Shown: positions 17,827-26,360 of the stretch, one piece after another
Layout: each line of letters begins with the position of its first letter
Position numbering within the stretch: the first letter of the stretch is position 1
NCBI GenBank assembly: GCA_021771035.1
Contig: JAETPU010000007.1
Location: 88,734 to 152,733 of the forward strand
Reading direction: 5' to 3'
Origin: Marvinbryantia formatexigens
GTDB taxonomy: Bacteria > Bacillota > Clostridia > Oscillospirales > Ruminococcaceae
Length of the DNA stretch: 64,000 nucleotides
Made by a program: the position numbers and the translations under genes
Notes under the pieces: model-generated
Databases searched by the model: none
What the model saw: the letters and a program-made list of their open reading frames with translations, nothing else
Told to the model about the DNA's origin: nothing

Positions 17827-19341
17827 TCAGATTTCCTGCTGCTGAATGATGGCTTTGTTCACCGCGTTGACATAGGCTTTGATACTGGCCTCAATGATGT
17901 CCGTGCTCAGCCCGCGCCCGGTGATGACCCCATCGCCGGTTTTCAGGCGCACCACCACCTCACCCAGCGCATCCTCGCCCTCCGTGACGGATTGGATGCT
18001 GTAATTTTCCAGGGAATACCCTTTTTTTACAATCCTGTCAATGGCCTTGAAGGCCGCGTCAATGGGTCCGTCCCCTCTGGCCACGTGTTCCTTATCCTCG
18101 CCGTTTTCCATCTCAAGGCATACCACCGCCGTGGCGGAGATGACGCTGCCGCTGTTTACCACAAAGGTTTTAAGCCGGTAGGCCTCCCGGATGGGGGTGG
18201 CTGAGGAGCCCACCAGGGCCTCGATGTCCCGGTCGGTGATGGTGCGTTTGCGGTCGGCCAAAAGCTTGAAGCGTTCAAAGACCTCGTCCAGATGCCGGGA
18301 GGAGATTTGGTAGCCCATCTCAAAGAGGCGTTCCTCCAGGGCATGGCGCCCGGAATGCTTGCCCAGAACCATCCGGTTTTGATAGATGCCCACCTCCTCC
18401 GGGGATAGGATTTCATAGGTGCTGCGGTTGTTCATTACCCCATGCTGATGGATCCCCGATTCGTGGGCAAAGGCGTTGGCGCCCACAATGGGCTTGTTGC
18501 GGGGAACCGGCACGCCGGTGATGGTGGAGAGCAGCTTGCTGGTGCGGTAGAGCTGTCTCGTGCGGATATTGGTATCGATATGGTAGGTTTCCCTGCGGGT
18601 ATGAAGCGCCATGACCACCTCTTCCAGCGAAGTGTTGCCGGCCCGCTCGCCGATGCCGTTGACGGTGCATTCCGCCTGCAAAGCACCCGCCCGCAGGGCC
18701 GCCAGGGTGTTGGCTACGGCACAGCCCAAATCATTGTGGCAGTGAATGGACAGGGTGACGTTTTGGGGGAGATGCTCCCGCAAATAGGAAACCAGTTCAA
18801 AAATCTCCTCCGGAGCGGCATAGCCTACGGTGTCTGTAATATTCAGGGTGCCCGCCCCCGCCTGGGCGGCAATCTGCAAGGCCTTGAGCAAAAATTCACG
18901 GTCGGACCGCGAGGCGTCCTCCGCGCAGAACTGGACATCCTCACACAGCCCCCGGGCATACCGGACGCTGGACTCGATGCGCTGCAAAACCTCTTGAGGG
19001 GACATCCTGAGCTTATATTCCATATGGATAGGGCTGGTGGCGATAAACATATGCAGACGGGGGGATGCCGCGTCCCTGAGAGCCTGTGCCGCCCTGTCAA
19101 TATCCGCCTGAGTTGCGCGGCACAGGGCCGCTACCTGACAGGTTTTGATCTGGCGGGCAACGGCCTGCACCGCCTCAAAATCCTCCGGGGAGGCCATGGG
19201 AAAGCCAGCCTCGATGATATCCACGCCCAGCTGCTCCAGCTGGCGGGCCATCTCCAGCTTCTCCTTTAAATTCATGCTGCTCCCTGGGGACTGTTCGCCG
19301 TCCCGCAGGGTGGTATCAAAGATTTTTACTGTCCGGTTCAA
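17827..19341 (-). CDS. leuA: 2-isopropylmalate synthase
   Basis: Joins 2-oxoisovalerate and acetyl-CoA, the committed step of leucine synthesis. 504 aa: it starts [19 protein letters not shown], has [19 protein letters not shown] (metal His residues) and [19 protein letters not shown], and carries the C-terminal regulatory domain (about residue 375 onward), implying leucine feedback. The start is TTG 19341 behind a GGGAAG-type site. The promoter at 19379-19406 leaves only about 35 nt of leader, too short for a T-box or an attenuator. leuB, leuC and leuD are not in the window. Confidence 0.95.
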   Translation of the reverse strand: MNRTVKIFDTTLRDGEQSPGSSMNLKEKLEMARQLEQLGVDIIEAGFPMASPEDFEAVQAVARQIKTCQVAALCRATQADIDRAAQALRDAASPRLHMFIATSPIHMEYKLRMSPQEVLQRIESSVRYARGLCEDVQFCAEDASRSDREFLLKALQIAAQAGAGTLNITDTVGYAAPEEIFELVSYLREHLPQNVTLSIHCHNDLGCAVANTLAALRAGALQAECTVNGIGERAGNTSLEEVVMALHTRRETYHIDTNIRTRQLYRTSKLLSTITGVPVPRNKPIVGANAFAHESGIHQHGVMNNRSTYEILSPEEVGIYQNRMVLGKHSGRHALEERLFEMGYQISSRHLDEVFERFKLLADRKRTITDRDIEALVGSSATPIREAYRLKTFVVNSGSVISATAVVCLEMENGEDKEHVARGDGPIDAAFKAIDRIVKKGYSLENYSIQSVTEGEDALGEVVVRLKTGDGVITGRGLSTDIIEASIKAYVNAVNKAIIQQQEI

Positions 19342-19378
19342 TGTTCTTCCCTCTTCCCAGTGTTACAGTCTTACCTCT

Positions 19379-19406
19379 ATTATATCAAACTCCAAAGAAA
19401 AGCCAA
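19379..19406 (-). promoter_or_regulatory. Promoter of leuA-cimA
   Basis: On the minus strand TTGGCT (19401-19406), a 16-bp spacer and TATAAT (19379-19384). Confidence 0.7.
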
Positions 19407-19825
19407 CTCGTTTTTTTGCACATCCCAGGAATTTGTCCCGCCGGATGGGAATTCAGGCTGTGAGAATGGCGTTTTATAATAATAACCTGCAAGAGTATGC
19501 GGGGCAGTACCTCCGTTTCCCATGGGCTCATACAGCGTTAAGAGAGTAATTGGAATCGGCTGTATGGCCTTTGTCAATGTGGAATGCCGCCGCCATGATA
19601 TTCTCGGTTTCAGGCCCGTTTTCAGGAACTGCCGTACTCCTCATGGTTTGTGGGGGGATTGTGTGCTGCGCCTGGGAGAATAACGCCGTTGGATTTTATC
19701 GGGCAGGCGGCTGTTGCGCATAGGGAGACGGGGATGATTGCCTGTAGCCGGACAGTTGTCAGCAGCGGGCGCTTTCCTTGTGGGAAGGGCTTTTCCGATA
19801 TTTTCTGAAAGTGATGCGGCAGCGG

Positions 19826-19854
19826 TTGAAAGAGGAGGGAAAATCGGGTATAAT
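19826..19854 (+). promoter_or_regulatory. Promoter upstream of nth
   Basis: TTGAAA (19826-19831), a 17-bp spacer and TATAAT (19849-19854). Confidence 0.7.
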
Positions 19855-20130
19855 AAAAGCACTATTTTGGTGTATTTTGAGAGGCGCCGGCGAATTCTGC
19901 AACAATCAGCGCCAAGTTCATCGGAAAGCCGCCTGTGAAGCCGGGGCAAGCCCCATCTATGGGCTGACAGGGGATTGGCGCTCCTCCAAAGGCTGTGGAA
20001 AGCAGCGTGCGTGCCGCCGGGCTGCCTGATGGGATAAACCGGGGGAAAAGTGGTTGACCGGATACAAAATGCTCAAATGAAAAGACGCGGCGGATGCCTA
20101 GGGCATCGCGTGCAGGGAAGGGGAACTATT

Positions 20131-20790
20131 ATGAAACAGTCTGTTCAGGAAAAGGCGATGCTGGCAGTGGAGGCCTTGGAGCGGGAATATCCGGACGCGG
20201 TTTGCTCCCTGGAATACCAGGTACCCCATGAACTTTTAATCTCCACCAGGCTGGCGGCTCAGTGTACGGATGCGCGGGTCAATATCGTCACCAAGGATCT
20301 CTTTGCCAAATACCGCAGCATCGAGGATTTTGCCAACGCGGATATTGACGAGGTAAAGGCGATTGTCAAGCCCTGCGGCTTTTTTAATACGAAAGCCCGG
20401 GACATTGTGAATATGTGTAAAAAAATAATGGAGGATTACAACGGCCAGGTTCCGGACTCCATTGAGGAGCTCACCAAGCTGCCCGGTGTGGGGCGCAAAA
20501 CTGCCAATCTGGTGGTGGGGGATATTTTCGGCAAGCCCGCAGTGGTGTGCGACACCCACTGTATCCGGATTACCAATTTGCTGGGGCTTACCACCACCAA
20601 GGATCCCGGCAAATGTGAAAAGGAGCTGCGGCCCATACTGCCGCCTGAGAAATCCAATGATTTCTGCCACCGGCTGGTGCTCCACGGCCGGGCGGTCTGT
20701 AAGGCCAGGCGCCCGGACTGCGCCGGCTGCTGTATGCAGGAGTTCTGCGACTATGCCCTCAGCCGCCTGCAGACAGCCGGGGAAGCCTGA
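20131..20790 (+). CDS. nth: Endonuclease III
   Basis: A DNA glycosylase/AP lyase that removes oxidised pyrimidines in base-excision repair. 219 aa: helix-hairpin-helix LTKLPGVGRKTANLVVG with the catalytic Lys, the Asp-containing loop VVCDTHCIRITNLLGL, and a C-terminal [4Fe-4S] ligand set C-x6-C-x2-C-x5-C (CKARRPDCAGC and following). The usual VDTHV reads CDTHC, a mild change that keeps Asp and His. ATG 20131 follows AAGGGGA. It has its own promoter. Confidence 0.95.
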   Translation: MKQSVQEKAMLAVEALEREYPDAVCSLEYQVPHELLISTRLAAQCTDARVNIVTKDLFAKYRSIEDFANADIDEVKAIVKPCGFFNTKARDIVNMCKKIMEDYNGQVPDSIEELTKLPGVGRKTANLVVGDIFGKPAVVCDTHCIRITNLLGLTTTKDPGKCEKELRPILPPEKSNDFCHRLVLHGRAVCKARRPDCAGCCMQEFCDYALSRLQTAGEA

Positions 20791-20812
20791 TTGTGTAGCC
20801 CTGTGCTATCAA

Positions 20813-20925
20813 GGAATCGGTTACGCGGCAGCCGAAAGGCCGCGGCACCTTTTGTGCAGCAGGATTTCGCCGCAGCAGGTTCGCATACGCAAACCTCATC
20901 TGCTGTAAAACCCTCATTTCACAGA
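20813..20925. repeat. Diverged dispersed repeat, copy 1
   Basis: It shares AATCGGTTACG and a segment around TTCGCATACGCAAAC with a second copy at 25411-25510. Most differences in the right half are transitions. It can fold by pairing GCAGCAG with CTGCTG. Confidence 0.5.
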
Positions 20926-21051
20926 GGCTTTCGGACGTTATGTCCGACTGCTCAATATGGTATACCGTAATCAATTTTACTTCTGTCTATGATAGTTCTG
21001 CTGTAACAGGGAGGTAAAATCAAATCAGCCTTTGTTTCAATCGCCGCTGCC

Positions 21052-21090
21052 GCCATTCGGTTGTCAAAACCGGATGGCTTTTATTTTTTA
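21052..21090 (+). terminator. Rho-independent terminator
   Basis: GCCATTCGGTT pairs with AACCGGATGGC, including one G-T pair, and is followed by TTTTATTTTTT. Confidence 0.75.
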
Positions 21091-21391
21091 AGAGATATCC
21101 TCCCGGCATAAAGCGTTGAGGCTCCGGCTGTTTGAGGCAGGATTTTCCGCAATCCTGATATCAGCCCGCCAGTTCTAGGAGCCCAGCGGCAGCCATACCA
21201 TTATAAGCGGGGCTGACGGCGCTGTTTTCATGTATCTCCGGCAAGGCGGCCCGGACGGTTTCAGGTGCGCAGACACAGCGGGCGGGCCTGCGGAAAATGC
21301 GAAAATTGGCTGATTGCGCATATTCTCTCCAATGAGGCCGGGGATTCATAGGGAAAGGTCTGGTAAAAGATACAAAGTTTTCCGTCGAAGC

Positions 21392-21420
21392 TTGACGGTG
21401 GGAAGTTCCAATAGTAGAAT
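21392..21420 (+). promoter_or_regulatory. Promoter of the serC-serA-DUF1015 operon
   Basis: TTGACG (21392-21397), a 17-bp spacer and TAGAAT (21415-21420), about 50 nt before the serC start. Confidence 0.7.
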
Positions 21421-21469
21421 TGGCTTTATTATATTATTATGTTAATGTGTAGAAGTGGAGGAGAAGACG

Positions 21470-22552
21470 ATGAGCCGAGTTTACAATTTTTCGGCGGGCC
21501 CTGCCGTATTGCCTGAGGACGTCCTGCGCGAGATGGCGCAGGAGATGATGGATTACCGGGGATGCGGAATGTCCGTAATGGAGATGTCCCATCGTTCCAA
21601 GGAGTTTGAAACGATCCTGGAACAGGCGAAAGCGGATCTGCGGGAGCTGTTGGGAATCCCCGAAAACTACGAGGTGCTCTTTATTCAGGGCGGCGCGCAT
21701 CTGCAGTTCGCAATGGTGCCCATGAACCTGATGAAGAACCGGGTTGCCGACTATATCGTCACCGGGCAGTGGGCCAAGAAGGCCCTGAGCGAGGCAAAGC
21801 TGTATGGAACCGCCAATAAAATCGCCACCTCTGAGGATGAGACCTTCTCCTACATCCCGGACTGTTCGGATTTACCCATCAGTGAGAACGCGGACTATGT
21901 GCACATCTGTGAAAACAACACCATCTACGGGACCAAATTCCACACCCTGCCCAACACCAAAGGCAAGCCCCTGGTGGCGGACGTATCCTCCTGCTTTCTC
22001 TCGGAGCCCATGGATGTGAGCCGGTATGGGCTTATCTACGGCGGCGTGCAGAAAAATATCGGGCCGGCGGGTATGGCCATTGTGATTATCCGAAAGGATT
22101 TGATTTCCGAGGAGACCCTGGAGGGTACTCCTACCTATCTGAAGTACAAAATCCATGCGGATGCGGGCAGCCTTTACAATACCCCCAACTGCTACTGCAT
22201 CTATGCCTGCGGCAAGGTGTTTGAGTGGCTCAAGCGCATGGGCGGGCTGAGCGCTATGAAAAAAATCAATGAGGAAAAGGCCGCTGTACTGTATGACTTT
22301 TTGGATCACAGCAAGCTGTTTCATGGAACCGTCCGCAAAGAGGATCGTTCCCTGATGAATGTGCCGTTTGTGACAGGAAGTAAGGAACTGGACGGCCGTT
22401 TTGTGGAGGAGGCGAAGCTCGCAGGGCTCCAGAACCTCAAGGGGCACCGCAGTGTGGGCGGAATGCGGGCCAGCATCTATAACGCCATGCCTATCCAGGG
22501 AGTGAAGGCGCTGGTCGCCTTCATGGAAAAATTTGAAAAGGAGAACGGCTGA
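21470..22552 (+). CDS. serC: Phosphoserine aminotransferase
   Basis: Converts 3-phosphohydroxypyruvate and glutamate to 3-phosphoserine (PLP-dependent). 360 aa: it starts RVYNFSAGPAVLPEDVL, has MSHRSKEF and the family region YGGVQKNIGPAGMAIVII, in which the Lys holds PLP, and ends with the GHRSVGGMRASIYNAMP motif. ATG 21470 follows GGAGGAG. One nucleotide separates it from serA. Confidence 0.96.
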   Translation: MSRVYNFSAGPAVLPEDVLREMAQEMMDYRGCGMSVMEMSHRSKEFETILEQAKADLRELLGIPENYEVLFIQGGAHLQFAMVPMNLMKNRVADYIVTGQWAKKALSEAKLYGTANKIATSEDETFSYIPDCSDLPISENADYVHICENNTIYGTKFHTLPNTKGKPLVADVSSCFLSEPMDVSRYGLIYGGVQKNIGPAGMAIVIIRKDLISEETLEGTPTYLKYKIHADAGSLYNTPNCYCIYACGKVFEWLKRMGGLSAMKKINEEKAAVLYDFLDHSKLFHGTVRKEDRSLMNVPFVTGSKELDGRFVEEAKLAGLQNLKGHRSVGGMRASIYNAMPIQGVKALVAFMEKFEKENG

Positions 22553-22553
22553 A

Positions 22554-23729
22554 ATGTATCAGTATCATTGCCTGAACCCCATTGCCGCCTGCGGCCTGGA
22601 ACAATTTACCCCGGACTACACCAGCGTTTCCGCACCCCAGCAGGCCCAGGCTATCCTGGTGAGAAGCGCCAGTATGCACGAGCTCCCTCTTTCTGAAACC
22701 GTTTTGGCGGTGGCGAGAGCGGGCGCCGGCGTCAACAATATCCCTTTGCAGGACTATGCCGCCCAGGGAATCGTGGTATTCAATACCCCTGGCGCCAACG
22801 CAAACGGCGTCAAGGAGCTGGTGCTGGCAGGCCTGTTTCTAGCCTCGCGGGATATTATCGGCGGAGTCAACTGGGTGCAGTCCCAGCGGGAGCATGAGGA
22901 TATTGCCAAGCTGGCGGAAGCACAGAAAAAGCAGTTTGCGGGCCAGGAAATCCAGGGGAAAAAGCTGGGAGTCATCGGCCTGGGCGCCATCGGTGTGCAG
23001 GTGGCCAACGCCGCGGCCCATCTGGGCATGGAAGTGCTGGGCTACGACCCCTATATCTCCGTGGACGCGGCCTGGAATCTCTCCAGAAGCATCCGGCGCA
23101 TCACCAATGTGGCGGATCTCTATGAGGAGTGCGATTATATCACCATTCATGTGCCTCTTTTGGATTCCACGAAGCGGATGATCGACAAAACCGCCATTGC
23201 CAGGATGAAGGACGGCGTGGTGGTGCTCAACTTCGCCAGGGATCTGCTGGTGGACGAGGAGGACATGGTGCTCGCCCTGCAAAAGGGCAAGGTGGCGCGG
23301 TATGTGACAGATTTTCCAACGCCTGCCACCGCGGGAGCCAAAGGCGCCATTGTCATTCCCCATCTGGGGGCCTCCACGCAGGAATCGGAGGATAACTGCG
23401 CGAAAATGGCGGTCAAACAGCTGCGGGACTATCTGGAAAACGGGAATATCAAAAATTCCGTCAACTTCCCCAACTGCGATATGGGGATTTCCAGCTACCC
23501 TGCCCGGGTGACCATTGCCCACAAGAATGTAAAAAATATGATAGGCGCCTTTACCTCGGTTTTCTCTGAGGAAGCGCATAACATCGGGAATATGATCAAT
23601 AAAAGCCGGGGCGAATATGCCTATTCCATGTTTGATCTGGAGTCCCCGGTGAGCGGCCAGCTGCTCGAGAAGCTGCGGGCGGTAGACGGCGTTTTAAAGG
23701 TAAGGGTGATCGGGCATGGTGACGCTTAA
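22554..23729 (+). CDS. serA: D-3-phosphoglycerate dehydrogenase
   Basis: Oxidises 3-phosphoglycerate to 3-phosphohydroxypyruvate with NAD, the first step of serine synthesis. 391 aa: it has the 2-hydroxyacid dehydrogenase fold with the Rossmann motif KLGVIGLGAIGVQVANAA and the catalytic-region stretch VIPHLGASTQESEDN. The C-terminal ACT domain (about residue 317 onward) suggests serine feedback. It lacks the extra ASB domain of long SerA forms. The start overlaps the serC end region, and its own stop overlaps the next gene by 14 nt. Confidence 0.95.
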   Translation: MYQYHCLNPIAACGLEQFTPDYTSVSAPQQAQAILVRSASMHELPLSETVLAVARAGAGVNNIPLQDYAAQGIVVFNTPGANANGVKELVLAGLFLASRDIIGGVNWVQSQREHEDIAKLAEAQKKQFAGQEIQGKKLGVIGLGAIGVQVANAAAHLGMEVLGYDPYISVDAAWNLSRSIRRITNVADLYEECDYITIHVPLLDSTKRMIDKTAIARMKDGVVVLNFARDLLVDEEDMVLALQKGKVARYVTDFPTPATAGAKGAIVIPHLGASTQESEDNCAKMAVKQLRDYLENGNIKNSVNFPNCDMGISSYPARVTIAHKNVKNMIGAFTSVFSEEAHNIGNMINKSRGEYAYSMFDLESPVSGQLLEKLRAVDGVLKVRVIGHGDA

Positions 23730-24954
23730 GCCCTTTCGGGCCATCCGGCCTAGGGAGCAGCTGGCTTCCCGGGTAGCGGCGCTCCCCTATGATGTCTGCA
23801 GCCGCAGCGAGGCAAAGGCGGAAGTGCAGCGGGAACCGCTGTCCTTTTTACAGGTGGACCGCGCGGAAACCACGCTTCCGGATAGTGTGGGCACTTATGA
23901 CAGCCGGGTTTATGAGCGGGCCGGGGAACTCCTGTGGAGGATGGTGGAGGAGGGCGTTTTGGTCCGGGATCAAACGGATGCCTTGTATCTGTATGAGCTG
24001 ACCATGGATTCCAGGGTTCAGACGGGATTGGTGGGCCTTGCCAGCATCGACGACTATCTGGGCGGCGTGATCCGGGAGCATGAAAAGACCCGTGCGGACA
24101 AGGAGGAGGACAGGGTGCGCCATGTGAGCGCCTGCCATGCCCAGACGGGACCCATTTTTCTAGCCTATCGCCGGGCTGCCGCGGTGGGTGCGGTGGCCGC
24201 CCAGCAGAAAAAGAATCCCCCCATCTTTGATTTTCTCGCGCCTGACGGCGTGCGCCACCGGGGCTGGAAAATCAGCGGAGAGGAGCCCATTCGGCTGCTG
24301 ACACGGGCCTTTGCCGATTTGCCGGAGGCCTATATTGCCGACGGGCACCACCGGGCCGCCTCCGCAGTGCGGGTTGGGCTGCAAAAGCGCCGGGAACTCC
24401 CGGCTTATACAGGCGCGGAGGAGTTTAACTATTTTCTGTCCGTTTTTTTCCCGGATGAGGAGCTCCGCATCCGGGACTATAACCGGGTGGTGCGGGACTT
24501 AAACGGCTGTTCTCAGGCGGATTTTTTAAATCGCGTGCGGGAAAACTTTTGGGTGGAGGAGCTGCCCTGCGCCGCGCATCCCAGCACTAAAGGCTCCTTT
24601 TCCATGTTTTTGGGCGGCCGCTGGTATTCGCTGCGAGTCAAACAGCCGCCTGTGCCGGGGGATCCTGTGGCGTCCCTGGATGTCTCTGTCCTGCAGGAAA
24701 AACTGCTTTGCCCTGTTTTGGGGATAGAGGATCCGAAAACCGATGATCGCATTGATTTTGTGGGCGGCATTCGGGGGCTCGAAGAGCTGGAGCGGCGGGT
24801 GAACACGGATATGAAGGTGGCCTTCGCCCTGGTTCCCACCTCTATCCAGGAGCTCTTTGCCGTGGCGGACGCGGGGCTGCTGATGCCCCCAAAATCCACA
24901 TGGTTTGAGCCGAAGCTGAGAAGCGGGCTCTTTATCCATGAAATTGAAGAGTGA
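23716..24954 (+). CDS. DUF1015 (COG4198) protein in the serine operon
   Basis: 412 aa, unknown function. Family landmarks are present: FRAIRP near the start, VAALPYDV (about 20-27), REHEKTRADKEEDR (about 120-133), YIADGHHRAASA (about 207-217) and a C-terminal DDRIDFVGG. The DGHHR motif recalls the ParB/sulfiredoxin/SerK-type fold, which includes serine-phosphorylating enzymes. It overlaps serA by 14 nt and so is co-translated with serCA. No phosphoserine phosphatase (SerB) is encoded nearby. A role in phosphoserine/serine interconversion or sensing is an inference. A terminator follows at 25025. Confidence 0.85.
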   Translation: MVTLKPFRAIRPREQLASRVAALPYDVCSRSEAKAEVQREPLSFLQVDRAETTLPDSVGTYDSRVYERAGELLWRMVEEGVLVRDQTDALYLYELTMDSRVQTGLVGLASIDDYLGGVIREHEKTRADKEEDRVRHVSACHAQTGPIFLAYRRAAAVGAVAAQQKKNPPIFDFLAPDGVRHRGWKISGEEPIRLLTRAFADLPEAYIADGHHRAASAVRVGLQKRRELPAYTGAEEFNYFLSVFFPDEELRIRDYNRVVRDLNGCSQADFLNRVRENFWVEELPCAAHPSTKGSFSMFLGGRWYSLRVKQPPVPGDPVASLDVSVLQEKLLCPVLGIEDPKTDDRIDFVGGIRGLEELERRVNTDMKVAFALVPTSIQELFAVADAGLLMPPKSTWFEPKLRSGLFIHEIEE

Positions 24955-25024
24955 GAAGAAAGATACATAGGCTGCGGTTCTGCGCTGGCCAAGTTAGGAT
25001 ATGGTTCCTTCAGCCTGAACGGAG

Positions 25025-25066
25025 AAAGCGCCGGATGTGGAATTTCCACGGTCCGGTGCTTTTTAT
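25025..25066 (+). terminator. Terminator of the serine operon
   Basis: AGCGCCGGA and GTGG pair with CCAC and TCCGGTGCT across an AATTT loop, with a T-run after. Confidence 0.8.
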
Positions 25067-25410
25067 ATTATGGACATTTCCGGTAACCATAATAACGACC
25101 CCTGGTTTTATGGGCGCCAGGAGCGTTTGGCAAACAGGGAACGAAACCTGTCATAGAGCGGATGAAACGGTGCGCCCCGGGTCCTGTTTTGTGGCCTCAA
25201 AAATTCCAATGGAAAGCCCGGAAAAGAAACACAGCGGTTTTTCAGGCCATAGGGCGCCGGCTTTGTTCGGCTTATGTGGCAGCAGAGCCCCAGAGCTTCG
25301 GTTTTATGCGGTACAGCCGAAACCCGGCTGGGAAGGAAGGGCTTCTCGAACAAATCGGATTATAGTTTTAGGATTGGCTACACGGAGCATGGAACCGGTG
25401 TTTTTTCTAC

Positions 25411-25510
25411 AACCAATCGGTTACGTATCGGGCTAACCCGTTGTGCGGCACAATATGCTGCGGCAGATTCGCATCCGCAAACTTCGTTTGCGGATAAATC
25501 TCCATTCCGT
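25411..25510. repeat. Diverged dispersed repeat, copy 2
   Basis: Related to 20813-20925. It contains a perfect hairpin, ATCCGCAAAC/GTTTGCGGAT with a TTC loop. Confidence 0.5.
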
Positions 25511-25843
25511 GGGGTTCGTCAAACTTGAGGCCCAGCTGTGCGGTAAGCTGCTACTTATCGGCCACGATGCGGCAAGGACTCACATTGGCCCGCATAGCAG
25601 GGAACGATTCAAACTCTCTTTGAGCCGGCCAATTTTGCTACAGCAAAAACGTGCGGTGTCAAATGCCGATTGAACGTTACGTGATAAAAATTCAAATTTT
25701 TTCAGAATTTCACAAACGCATTATCAGGTATATTCTTTTTTGCGGCGGTCAAACTAGTAATGAAATCCGGTGTCCAACCGGTGAGGATACCGGAGAAGTT
25801 AGAAAAATTTCAATTTTCACCGGAGAAAAGGTGGCTAAGAATC

Positions 25844-26020
25844 ATGGCTAAGAATCAGAAAAACCAGAACAATAAGAATGAATCCATCCTCAACAGCACT
25901 TCGGATATTCTCAACCAGAGAAACCAGGAGGAGAATTCCAACCAGAACAACCAGTCTTCTCAGAACCGCAAAAACAACAATGCCCAGCAGAAAAAGCGCA
26001 ACCAGAATTACGAGGGCTAG
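25844..26020 (+). CDS. Small Asn/Gln-rich protein
   Basis: 58 aa, almost wholly Asn, Gln, Ser, Lys, Arg and Glu, with no hydrophobic core, Cys or signal peptide. ATG 25844 follows AAAGGTGG, and a perfect terminator follows the stop by about 20 nt, so this is a compact transcription unit. Codon choice is AAC/CAG-biased and consistent. The composition recalls gamma-type small acid-soluble spore proteins and other disordered spore or coat proteins, but there is no firm sequence match by eye. Function unknown. Confidence 0.6.
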   Translation: MAKNQKNQNNKNESILNSTSDILNQRNQEENSNQNNQSSQNRKNNNAQQKKRNQNYEG

Positions 26021-26360
26021 TGTTTTAGGAAAAACCGCAAAAAAACAGCCGGAATTCATTTCCGGCTGTTTTTTACATATGACTGTTTTGAAACAGAATC
26101 AGCGGCTGTGCCATAGAGGCGAAACGGTGTTCTCATGCTGTACCAGGTGAAGGTGAGCCGCCGGCTATCCTCCTGGGACAACTGGCGTGATTACTGCAAT
26201 CGGCAGACTAATTTTACATTTTATAGGACAGACGGCATCATTTGGGGCAGATTCAGCTCCTCTTTAGAGGCCCGGCCGCTTTTTTTGATACTGCCGGGCA
26301 ACCCCTAAAAGAAATCCCGGGCCCGCCGTACGGGGCGCAGGCGGGTATACATCCCAGCTG
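26021..26360. other. Short intergenic region
   Basis: Beyond the terminator at 26041-26074 nothing recognisable is present. Confidence 0.5.
26041..26074. terminator. Rho-independent terminator after the Asn/Gln-rich gene
   Basis: A 14-bp perfect stem AAAAACAGCCGGAA with its complement, and a T-run. Confidence 0.88.

Larger units (their letters stand above)
19342..20130. other. Divergent intergenic region, leuA promoter to nth
   Basis: It contains the leuA promoter (minus strand), the nth promoter (19826-19854) and a 276-nt leader before nth. A lone TATAAT near 19475 has no convincing -35. No gene was identified. Confidence 0.5.
20791..21469. other. Intergenic region between nth and serC
   Basis: It contains a diverged repeat (20813-20925), a terminator (21052-21090) and the serC promoter (21392-21420). 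No gene is visible. Confidence 0.5.
24955..25843. other. Intergenic region after the serine operon
   Basis: It holds the operon terminator (25025-25066) and the second copy of the dispersed repeat (25411-25510). Several short frames exist but none looks coding. Confidence 0.5.
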
